64,000 bases of DNA from Streptomyces sp. RB17 (GTDB lineage: Bacteria > Actinomycetota > Actinomycetes > Streptomycetales > Streptomycetaceae): the NCBI RefSeq assembly GCF_009604455.1, contig NZ_WEGL01000003.1:558001-622000 (forward strand), given 5' to 3'. A program made the position numbers and the translations under genes. Numbering within the stretch: the stretch's first letter is position 1; the number at the start of each line of letters is the position of its first letter. Below are positions 18,172 to 25,571 of this stretch, piece after piece. Under the pieces are notes generated by a model. That model made no database searches and had not been told where the DNA came from. It worked only from the letters and a program-made list of their open reading frames with translations.

Positions 18172-19203
18172 ATGAAGCTTCGCCGCGCCATGATGACCGC
18201 GGCCGCGACGGCTGCCCTCGCGCCGCTCGCCCTGGTCTGCGCTCCTGCCGCGTTCGCCGACGACTCCCCGAGCCCTTCGGTCAGCAGCTCGACCACGACC
18301 GAGACGACTCCCGCGGCCGACCCGAGCACCAGCCCGGCCGCCGACGAGAGCTCGCCCGCGGACCAGACGTCGGAAAGCCCGTCCCCCTCCGACTCCGCGA
18401 GTGCGAGCACGTCGGCGTCCGCCTCCACGTCCGAGTCGGCATCCGCCTCCGCGTCCACGTCCACCTCACCCAGCGAGAGCGCCGAGCCCAGCGACGAGCC
18501 GACCACGCCGTCCGGGATCTGCGAGGAGGACGACGCCGGCTACAAGTCCAAGATCCACGCCTCGCTCAGCGGCCTGCCCGGCGAGATCGCCGTGGGCAGC
18601 GGCTGGCACCCCTTCACGCTCGGCGTCAAGAACCCGACGTCGGCCGACCTCAAGGACGTCATCTTCTACGCGGGCGTCGGACCGAGCGACCCGAACGCCG
18701 AGTACGCGTTCAAGACCAGCCAGGTCCAGCTCCAGGTGAAGTACGACGGCGCCTGGTACGACGTCGAGGACGGCGCCGGCCACTCCAACGGCTACCTCGA
18801 CCTCGCCGACATCAAGGCCGGCCAGACGGTCAACTACCAGCTCCGGCTGAACGTGAAGGCCAACGCGCCGATCGGTCAGGGCCTGACCATCGGTGGCGGG
18901 ATGTACTTCGACGACGAGGAGAACTGCATCGGCTCGGACCAGGCCAGCTACCTGATCAAGATCGTCAAGGCCGGCACCGACACCGGCGGGACGAAGCCCC
19001 AGGAGGGTGGCAAGGTCCCGGTTCCCACCCAGAAGCCGAGCAAGACCAACACCCAGGACGTCACCGGCTCGCTCGCCGAGACCGGTTCCAGCTCCATGCT
19101 GCCGACCATCGGTCTCGTCGGCGGTGTCGCCGTCGTCGTCGGCGCCGGAGCGGTGTTCGCCGTCCGCCGCCGCAAGGGCGCCGGTTCGAACGCCGCCGCG
19201 TAA
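18172..19203 (+). CDS. LAETG sortase-anchored cell-wall protein
   Basis: A 343-residue surface protein. It has a signal peptide (about 1-30, MKLRRAMMTAAATAALAPLA... ending AFA), then an 85-residue Ser/Thr/Pro/Asp/Glu stalk, a folded domain (about 115-265) with two cysteines (ICEEDDAG and ENCIGS) that may form a disulphide, and a Pro/Thr linker. A complete sorting signal closes it: LAETG at about 301-305, a hydrophobic helix and a basic tail (RRRKG). LAXTG is the motif used by class E sortases in Streptomyces, which also anchor long chaplins. ATG 18172 with GAGG 6 bases upstream fixes the start. The sorted domain itself is unrecognised. Confidence 0.88.
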   Translation: MKLRRAMMTAAATAALAPLALVCAPAAFADDSPSPSVSSSTTTETTPAADPSTSPAADESSPADQTSESPSPSDSASASTSASASTSESASASASTSTSPSESAEPSDEPTTPSGICEEDDAGYKSKIHASLSGLPGEIAVGSGWHPFTLGVKNPTSADLKDVIFYAGVGPSDPNAEYAFKTSQVQLQVKYDGAWYDVEDGAGHSNGYLDLADIKAGQTVNYQLRLNVKANAPIGQGLTIGGGMYFDDEENCIGSDQASYLIKIVKAGTDTGGTKPQEGGKVPVPTQKPSKTNTQDVTGSLAETGSSSMLPTIGLVGGVAVVVGAGAVFAVRRRKGAGSNAAA

Positions 19204-19248
19204 GCGACAACCGCATAAGTGGCAACCGCACAAGCGGCAGCCGCACAA
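19204..19248 (+). repeat. Three 15-bp direct repeats after the LAETG gene
   Basis: Three near-identical units of the form GGCAACCGCACAAGC follow each other directly after the stop codon, differing at two or three positions. They lie just before the bidirectional terminator. No function is apparent; replication slippage is the likely origin. Confidence 0.6.
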
Positions 19249-19261
19249 GCGCCGTCGCACA

Positions 19262-19305
19262 GCCGAAGGGGCCTGCACCAGGAGGGGGGTGCAGGCCCCT
19301 TCGGC
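19262..19305. terminator. Bidirectional terminator, 18-bp stem
   Basis: Perfect 18-bp inverted repeat (arm GCCGAAGGGGCCTGCACC at 19262-19279, complement 19288-19305) with an 8-base loop, placed between convergent genes. It probably terminates both the LAETG gene and the dehydrogenase/GMC operon. Confidence 0.85.
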
Positions 19306-19314
19306 GTACTCGCC

Positions 19315-21099
19315 CTACTGCTTCGGCGGCACCGCCGGCATCCCCAGGAACGGCAGGCGCAGCGCGCCGAAGGCCTCCGCGGGTACCGCCGGGGCCTGCG
19401 GCTCCACCGGCTTCAGCCGCTCATACGCCGCTCCCGGCGTCGGACGCGGATCCGCCTCGCCCTTGTTCGGCCAGAAGGACATCGCGCGCTCGGCCTGTGC
19501 GGTGATCGTCAGCGACGGGTTCACGCCCAGGTTCGCCGAGACCGCGGCGCCGTCCACGACGGAGATGCCCGGGTGGCCGTAGAGGCGGTGGTAGGGGTCG
19601 ATCACGCCGGTCTCCGGGGAGTCGCCGATGGGACAGCCGCCGAGGAAGTGCGCGGTGAGCGGGGTGCCCATCAGCTCGCCGACGTTGCTGCCGGCGAAGC
19701 CGTTGATCTCGGCGGCGAGCGCGGAGGCGGCCTCCGTGGCGGCCTTGATCTGCTTGGGGTTGGGGGCGCCGTGGCCCTGGCGGGCGGTCAGCAGGCCCTT
19801 GCCGACGCCGTCCGGTTTCAGGTACGTCGTCAGGGAGTTGTCCAGCGACTGCATGACCAGGCCGATGATGGTCCGCTCGGACCAGCGCCGGTTGGACAGG
19901 GAACGCAGGACCAGCAGCGGGTGCCGGGCCGCGTTCGCCAGCCACGCCAGCGCGCGGGACGAGCCCTCGGCGTAGGGCACCTGGAGTATGGACAGGCCGC
20001 CCATGGAGTTCGAGCCCTTGCCGTAGCGGACCGGCTCGATGTGGGTGTTCTCGTCCGGGTGGACCGAGGAGGTGATCGCCACGCCGCGGGTGAAGTCGGC
20101 CCTGGCCTCGCCGGTCGCCTTGCGGTAGCGGCGGTTGTCGGTCTGCGCGCCGACCAGCGCCTCGGAGTTGGTGCGGGTCAGGTCGCCGAGCCGGGCGGAG
20201 AGATACGGCAGCTGACCGCCCGTCTTCATCCGGTGCAGCAGGGTCTGCGTGCCGTAGGTGCCGGCCGCGAGGACGACCCTGCGCGCGGTGAAGAGCCGGC
20301 CCTCGCCCTTCTTCCTGCGGTCCGTCGGCAGGGTCGCCACCGCGTAGCCGCCGCGCGAGTCGTCCGTGACGGACACGACCGTCGTCAGGGGGTGGACCTC
20401 CGCGCCCGCCTTCTCGGCGAGGTAGAGGTAGTTCTCGTTCAGGGTGTTCTTCGCGCCGTGCCGGCAGCCGGTCATGCACTCGCCGCACTCGGTGCAGGCG
20501 TTGCGGGACGGACCGGCGCCCCCGAAGTACGGGTCGTTCACCTGCTCGCCGGGCCCGGCCTGCGCCTTGCCGTCCGCGTCCTTGCCGTCGCCGAAGAAGA
20601 CGCCGACGGGGGCGAGGTGGAAGGTGTCGCCGACGCCCATCCGCTGCGCCGCCGCCTTCAGATGGACGTCGGAGGGGGTCATCGTCGGGTTGAGCCGTAC
20701 GCCGAGCATGCGCTGGGCCTGGTCGTAGTACGGCTTCAACTCCTCCTGCCAGTCGGTGATGTTCCGCCACTGGGGGTCGTCGAAGAAGGCCTTCGGCGGT
20801 ACGTAGAGGGTGTTGGCGTAGTTGAGCGAGCCGCCGCCGACGCCTGCGCCGGCGAGGACCATGACGTTGCCCAGCAGGTGGATGCGCTGGATGCCGAACA
20901 TGCCGAGCCTGGGGGCCCAGAGGTAGTTCTTCAGGTCCCAGGAGTTCTTCGGCAGGGAGTCCCGGGTGAAGCGGCGGCCGGCTTCCAGGACGCCTACCTT
21001 GTAGCCCTTCTCGGTCAGGCGGAGGGCAGATACGGAACCGCCGAAACCGGAGCCGACGATCAGGACGTCGTAGTCGTAGGCGTGGGCGTCTTGCGGCAC
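19315..21099 (-). CDS. GMC family FAD oxidoreductase (cholesterol-oxidase-like)
   Basis: A 594-residue flavoprotein of the glucose-methanol-choline group. The N-terminal FAD-binding fold has GSGFGGSVSALRL near 17-29, then LLGNVMVLAGAGVGGGSLNYAN, a cysteine-rich segment NACTECGECMTGCRHGAKNT (four Cys, as in the COG2303 branch close to cholesterol oxidases), and a C-terminal GMC block with FLGGCPIGDSPETGVIDPYH and HPGISVVDGAAVSANLGVNP. It oxidises an alcohol with FAD; the substrate is unknown. It lies 75 bases downstream of the semialdehyde dehydrogenase, so the pair may oxidise an alcohol to aldehyde and then to acid. No signal peptide is visible. Confidence 0.88.
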   Translation of the reverse strand: MPQDAHAYDYDVLIVGSGFGGSVSALRLTEKGYKVGVLEAGRRFTRDSLPKNSWDLKNYLWAPRLGMFGIQRIHLLGNVMVLAGAGVGGGSLNYANTLYVPPKAFFDDPQWRNITDWQEELKPYYDQAQRMLGVRLNPTMTPSDVHLKAAAQRMGVGDTFHLAPVGVFFGDGKDADGKAQAGPGEQVNDPYFGGAGPSRNACTECGECMTGCRHGAKNTLNENYLYLAEKAGAEVHPLTTVVSVTDDSRGGYAVATLPTDRRKKGEGRLFTARRVVLAAGTYGTQTLLHRMKTGGQLPYLSARLGDLTRTNSEALVGAQTDNRRYRKATGEARADFTRGVAITSSVHPDENTHIEPVRYGKGSNSMGGLSILQVPYAEGSSRALAWLANAARHPLLVLRSLSNRRWSERTIIGLVMQSLDNSLTTYLKPDGVGKGLLTARQGHGAPNPKQIKAATEAASALAAEINGFAGSNVGELMGTPLTAHFLGGCPIGDSPETGVIDPYHRLYGHPGISVVDGAAVSANLGVNPSLTITAQAERAMSFWPNKGEADPRPTPGAAYERLKPVEPQAPAVPAEAFGALRLPFLGMPAVPPKQ

Positions 21100-21174
21100 G
21101 GGTGTCTCCTCGTTGAGTTTCGCGTGCGGGCCGTCGGTGGCTGGGCGCGCAGTTCCCCGCGCCCCTGAGGTCGG

Positions 21175-22788
21175 TTACCTGAACCGGAATGCCTTCATCA
21201 GCCGGAGACTCGTGCTCATGAAGCGGGCGTAGCCCTCGTCCGTCATACCCAGCGAGGGTGCCATCGGCAGCACGCGCTGCTGGGCCACCGTCTGGGCCTC
21301 CGTGTACTTGAGGATGCCCTCGGAACCGTGGCGGCGGCCGAGGCCGGAGTCCTTCATGCCGCCCATCGGGGACTGGACGCTGCCGTAGGCGGGTGCGTAG
21401 CCCTCGTTGACGTTGACCGTGCCGGTGCGCAGGCGGGCGGCGACGTTCCGGCCGCGCTGGGCGCTCTGCGTCCAGACCGAGGAGTTGAGGCCGTACGGCG
21501 TGGCGTTGGCGCGCTCGACCGCCTCGTCCTCGGTCGTGAACCGGTAGATCGAGACGACCGGGCCGAAGGTCTCCTCCTCGCACACGGCCATGGAGTCCTC
21601 GACGCCGTCGAGGATGGTCGGCTCGAAGAAGTAGGGGCCGATGTCGGGGCGGGCCCTGCCGCCCGCGATCACCGTGGCGCCCTTGGCGACGGCCTCCTCC
21701 ACATGCCGCTCGACGGTCTTCAGCTGGCGCTCACCCACCAGCGAGCCCATGTCGGCGCCGTAGGCGAGGGAGTTGCCGAGCCGCATGGCCTTCGTGCGGG
21801 CGGCGAAGCGCTCCAGGAAGGCGTCGGCGATCGACTCGTGGACGTACAGCCGCTCGATGGAGATGCAGAGCTGTCCGGCGGAGGAGAAGCAGGCCCGTAC
21901 GGCACCGGCGGCGGCCTTCTCGATGTCGGCGTCGTCCAGCACCAGCATGGCGTTCTTGCCGCCGAGTTCGAGGGAGACGCCGACCAGGCGGGCAGCCGCG
22001 CCTTGCGCGACCTCGCGCCCTGTGCGGGTGGAGCCGGTGAAGGAGACGTAGTCGGCGTGCTTGACCAGCTCCGGGCCGACGACCGGGCCCTCGCCGAGCA
22101 CGACCTGGAAGACGCCCTCGGGCAGACCGGCCTCGATCAGCAGGTCGCGCGCCCACAGGGCGGTCAGGCAGGTCTCGGTGTCCGGCTTCATCACGACCGC
22201 GTTGCCGGCGACGAAGGCGGGCAGCGCGTCGCCGACGGACAGCTCCAGGGGGTAGTTCCAGGGGGCGATCTGGCCGACGACGCCGCGCGGGTGGCGGAGT
22301 TCGGTGACCTTGGTGAGCGTGGGGACGGCGCCGGTGTGCCGCTTGGGCCGCAGATAGGCGGGGGCCTTGCGGCCGTAGTGACGGGCCGCGACGGCGACGG
22401 CCTGCACCTCCTCGTGCGCGTGCAGGCGGGCCTTGCCGGTCTCCAGCTGGATCAGGTCGAGCACCTCGGCCTGCCGCTCCAGCACCAGGTCGTGGAAGCG
22501 CAGCAGGACGGCGGCCCGCTGCCGTACGGGAGTCTTCTCCCACACCGCCTGGGCGGCGCGGGCGGCCTCGAAGGCGCCCCGGACGTCCTCGGGGGTGGAC
22601 TCGGGCAGGTCGGCCAGCTTCTCGCCGGTGAACGGGGTGTGATTGGCGGTACGGCCGGAGCCGGCGACGCCCTTGGTGAGCTGGGCCACCAGTTCCGGGG
22701 TGACCACGTCGGCGGCGGTGCGCACGCCCTCGGGGGCGGGCGCGAGGGGGTTGGTGCCGGTGCTGTCCGGGGCCTGCGTGTCCGTCAT
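21175..22788 (-). CDS. gabD2: Succinate-semialdehyde dehydrogenase (NAD(P)+)
   Basis: A 537-residue aldehyde dehydrogenase. It shows PWNYPLELSVGDALPAFVAG, FTGSTRTG, the general-base Glu in LELGGKNAML and the nucleophilic Cys in SSAGQLCISIERL. It has the extended N-terminus typical of actinobacterial GabD2 (succinate-semialdehyde/4-aminobutyrate shunt). The physiological aldehyde may differ; the downstream GMC oxidoreductase suggests alcohol or aldehyde catabolism as an alternative to GABA metabolism. The symbol follows the actinobacterial convention and is an inference. A strong palindrome lies 72 bases upstream of the start. Confidence 0.85.
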   Translation of the reverse strand: MTDTQAPDSTGTNPLAPAPEGVRTAADVVTPELVAQLTKGVAGSGRTANHTPFTGEKLADLPESTPEDVRGAFEAARAAQAVWEKTPVRQRAAVLLRFHDLVLERQAEVLDLIQLETGKARLHAHEEVQAVAVAARHYGRKAPAYLRPKRHTGAVPTLTKVTELRHPRGVVGQIAPWNYPLELSVGDALPAFVAGNAVVMKPDTETCLTALWARDLLIEAGLPEGVFQVVLGEGPVVGPELVKHADYVSFTGSTRTGREVAQGAAARLVGVSLELGGKNAMLVLDDADIEKAAAGAVRACFSSAGQLCISIERLYVHESIADAFLERFAARTKAMRLGNSLAYGADMGSLVGERQLKTVERHVEEAVAKGATVIAGGRARPDIGPYFFEPTILDGVEDSMAVCEEETFGPVVSIYRFTTEDEAVERANATPYGLNSSVWTQSAQRGRNVAARLRTGTVNVNEGYAPAYGSVQSPMGGMKDSGLGRRHGSEGILKYTEAQTVAQQRVLPMAPSLGMTDEGYARFMSTSLRLMKAFRFR

Positions 22789-22859
22789 GACGCGCAGGGT
22801 ATGCCCGGGGGCAGCCTTTGTGTACCCGTCGGTAACGGGGATTCACCGACTGCTCACAT

Positions 22860-22881
22860 ACTGCCAGTGATCACTGGCAGT
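22860..22881. promoter_or_regulatory. Perfect 22-bp palindrome upstream of dehydrogenase operon (candidate operator)
   Basis: Half site ACTGCCAGTGA is followed directly by its exact complement, with no loop, flanked by partly symmetric CACAT and ATGTG. It lies 72 bases upstream of the semialdehyde dehydrogenase start and 44 bases after the kinase stop. The absence of a loop argues for a dimeric regulator's binding site (TetR, GntR or similar) rather than a terminator. No regulator gene lies beside it. Confidence 0.6.
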
Positions 22882-22924
22882 GAATGTGCTGATCAGCGCG
22901 TGGGCACGGTGGCGGCCAGAAGGA

Positions 22925-23818
22925 TCATTCGAGTCCGGCTTTTTTCGCGAGGAGGAGGCCGAGTGCGGTGCGCGGGGTGCGGCGTGGGGGGTCGGAGGGT
23001 GCGGACGAAGAAGGGTCGGGGGCTGGCGGCGAAGGGGGCTCGGGGGCGGCTTCGGGCACCGGGTCCGGTACGGGTGTGAGGCCGAGGTAGTCCTGCAGGG
23101 CCGCCGTGACCTCCGCCGCGCCGGGGCGTGCCTCCGGCTCGTGGGCGTGCAGCCGGTCCAGCAGGGGGGCCAGCGGGCCAGGGTCCGTGTCCGCGAGGGC
23201 GGTGCGCAGCAGGGCGCCGAGGGACCACAGGTCGGAGGCCGGGCCGGCACCGGGGCCCGCGGCACGCTCGGGGGCGACGAAACCGGCGGGCGCGTCCGTG
23301 GGGTGTCCGTCGCCGGTCCCGAAGTCGGTGACGACCACCCGCCCGGTGCCGGACTCCAGCAGGACGTTGGCCGGTTTGACGTCCCGGTGCACGATGCCGA
23401 CGGCGTGGGCGGCGCGCAGGGCACCGAGGACTGCGAGCCCGATCCGGGCGGTCTCGGCGGGCGGGAGGGGGCCGCGCCGCAGGACCTCCCGCAGCGACTC
23501 GCCCGTCACCAACTCCATGACGATCCAGGGGACATGGCCGTCGGTGACGACGTCGTACACCGTGACGGCGGAGGGATGGCGCACCCGGGCCGCGGCGCGG
23601 GCCTCCCGGTAGAGCCGGTGGGCGATACGGCGGCTGTCCTCGTCGTCGGCCGGATCGCCGGGCAGCAGCGGCTCCTTGACGGCGACCTCGCGGTCCGGCT
23701 CCTGTTCGTCCAGGGCCCGCCAGACGGTCCCGGTGGGCCCGGACCCGAGGCGGCCGGCCAGCCGGTAGCGGCCACCGATCAGAGGTGCGTCGGGCGGGCG
23801 TTCGCCGTCTCCACTCAT
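22925..23818 (-). CDS. Soluble Ser/Thr protein kinase (no membrane span)
   Basis: A 297-residue Hanks-type kinase, the last gene of the six-gene kinase array. Visible are a glycine loop RLGSGPTGTVWRA, the ATP-anchoring Lys in REVAVKEPL, HRDVKPANVLL (catalytic loop) and DFGTGDG (metal-binding Asp). The APE-equivalent is GFVAPERA. Its activation loop is much shorter than in the neighbours, and the glycine loop reads GPTG rather than GGMG, so regulation by activation-loop phosphorylation may differ. The C-terminal 70 residues are Pro-rich and there is no transmembrane helix, unlike the other five genes. Substrates are unknown. Confidence 0.88.
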   Translation of the reverse strand: MSGDGERPPDAPLIGGRYRLAGRLGSGPTGTVWRALDEQEPDREVAVKEPLLPGDPADDEDSRRIAHRLYREARAAARVRHPSAVTVYDVVTDGHVPWIVMELVTGESLREVLRRGPLPPAETARIGLAVLGALRAAHAVGIVHRDVKPANVLLESGTGRVVVTDFGTGDGHPTDAPAGFVAPERAAGPGAGPASDLWSLGALLRTALADTDPGPLAPLLDRLHAHEPEARPGAAEVTAALQDYLGLTPVPDPVPEAAPEPPSPPAPDPSSSAPSDPPRRTPRTALGLLLAKKAGLE

Positions 23819-23878
23819 GTCACATGAGTACCGCGAGCACCAGGCCCTTGTCGAAGCGGGACCCTCGGAACCCGGCGG

Positions 23879-25492
23879 TCACAGCTTGTTGATGTCCAGG
23901 TTGGCGATCGCCGCCTTGGCCACGTCCCGGCCGCGGGCCGTGAAGTCGCCCTTGCCGGGGTAGCTGATGGTGAGTGCGTACATGTCGCCCGAGGACGTCC
24001 TGTAGTAGAAGACCTGTGTCTCGCGCGGGCGCGGGTTCTCGCTGTCGGTCGTGGTGTAGGAGACCGTGTTCTGGGCCGCCGGCTTGCCGTGGTAGGTGAT
24101 GTTGTCGTCCGGAGCCGTCCTCGGTCCCGCGGGCATCGACATGTCGTACTCGCCGTCGCTCTTGAACTTCTCGTTGTCGGCGTACATCTGGGCCGCCGCC
24201 GAGTTCTTGATCTCGTGGGAGGAGTCGTCGGCCTTCTTCGACAGTTCCAGGAGAACCCAGATGCCGCCGCTCCAGTCGGTGTACCTCACCCAGTTCTTGT
24301 CGCTGTCGTCCTTGGCGGGCCTGGTGACCTGGTAGCCCGCCGGGACGGCGAGGGTGGCGCCCAGCTTCGGGTCCGGGCGTTTCGCCCAGCCGTCGGGGAG
24401 GGGGCCGGCGAAGGGATCGGCGAGGACGAGGTACACCGCCAGCGCCGCGGCCACCAGTGCCGCGCCCAGGCCGATCCAGACCCTGCGCCCGAGGCGACCG
24501 ACCGGGGTGGCGCGGGCGACCACCTGGACGGGCTGGGTGGGTACCGGCGGTGCCGGGGGCTCGGCCGCCTCCTCCAGCAGCGCCCGTACCCGGTCCGCCT
24601 GGGGCCGGTGCGCGGGGTCCTTGTGCAGCAGCCCGTTGATGACCTCGGCCAGCGGGCCGTCGGCGGACGCGGGCGCGGCCGGGGTGGAGTTGAGGACCGA
24701 CTGGAGGGTGGCCGGGGTGTTGCTGCGGCGGAACGGCGAGACGCCCTCGGTGGCCGTGTAGAGCAGCACGCCCAGGGACCACAGGTCGCTCGCCGGGCCG
24801 GGCCGCTGCCCCAGCACCCGCTCCGGCGCGATGTACTCGGGCGAGCCGACGAAGCCGCCGGTGTCCGTGAGCCGCGTGTCCCCCTCGATCTGGGCGATCC
24901 CGAAGTCCGTGAGGACCACCCGGTCGTGCCGGCCGAGCAGGACGTTGTCGGGCTTGACGTCCCGGTGCAGGACGCCCGCCGCGTGCGCCGCCTGCAGCGC
25001 ACCGAGCACCTGCAGGCCGACCCGGGCGGCCTCGCGCGCATCCAGCGTGCCCTCGCGCAGGACGTCGCCGAGGCTGCGGCCGCGCACCAGCTCCATCACG
25101 ATCCAGGGCCGGTCCTCGACGATCGCGACGTCGTGGACGTTCACCACCGCCGGGTGGTCGAGACGAGCCGCCGCGCGGGCCTCACGGCGCATCCTCTCGA
25201 AGGCGTTGGCGCGTTCCCGTTCGGGAAGGTGGTCCGGTACGCGTGGCTCCTTGACGGCGACCTCCCGGTCCACCGTCTCGTCCTTGGCCCGCCACACGGT
25301 GCCCATCCCGCCGTGGCCCAGCTTGCCGAGCAGCCGGTACCGGCCGGCGATGAGCCGCCCGGCGCCGGGATCCTGGGTCGCCAGGGGCTCCGCAGCCGGC
25401 CGCGGGATCGGGTGCGCGCGCGGCTGCGGCGGTTGCAGAACAAAACTCGTCGTGTCGTCGGTCCCGTGACCGGCTCCCCCGTCACTGCTCAT
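23879..25492 (-). CDS. Transmembrane Ser/Thr protein kinase with extracellular sensor domain
   Basis: A 537-residue kinase. The kinase domain spans about 48-310, with loop GHGGMGTVWRA, Lys81 in REVAVKE, HRDVKPDNVLL, DFGIAQIEGD and an activation loop with Thr residues ending in APERVLG. A single membrane helix (RVWIGLGAALVAAALAVYLV) lies near 333-352. About 185 outside residues follow, opening with a LAVPAGYQVTRPA-type segment and rich in Tyr/Thr. It has no PASTA repeats. The outer domain loosely resembles those of the three neighbouring active transmembrane kinases and the pseudokinase. Probable role: phosphorylation in response to an envelope signal. Confidence 0.92.
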   Translation of the reverse strand: MSSDGGAGHGTDDTTSFVLQPPQPRAHPIPRPAAEPLATQDPGAGRLIAGRYRLLGKLGHGGMGTVWRAKDETVDREVAVKEPRVPDHLPERERANAFERMRREARAAARLDHPAVVNVHDVAIVEDRPWIVMELVRGRSLGDVLREGTLDAREAARVGLQVLGALQAAHAAGVLHRDVKPDNVLLGRHDRVVLTDFGIAQIEGDTRLTDTGGFVGSPEYIAPERVLGQRPGPASDLWSLGVLLYTATEGVSPFRRSNTPATLQSVLNSTPAAPASADGPLAEVINGLLHKDPAHRPQADRVRALLEEAAEPPAPPVPTQPVQVVARATPVGRLGRRVWIGLGAALVAAALAVYLVLADPFAGPLPDGWAKRPDPKLGATLAVPAGYQVTRPAKDDSDKNWVRYTDWSGGIWVLLELSKKADDSSHEIKNSAAAQMYADNEKFKSDGEYDMSMPAGPRTAPDDNITYHGKPAAQNTVSYTTTDSENPRPRETQVFYYRTSSGDMYALTISYPGKGDFTARGRDVAKAAIANLDINKL

Positions 25493-25571
25493 GCATCATC
25501 CATATCGCGCCACCGGCTCCGACAGCCACAGGGAATACGAACCGGTCACAGACCCGTGACCGAGCGGCCGT

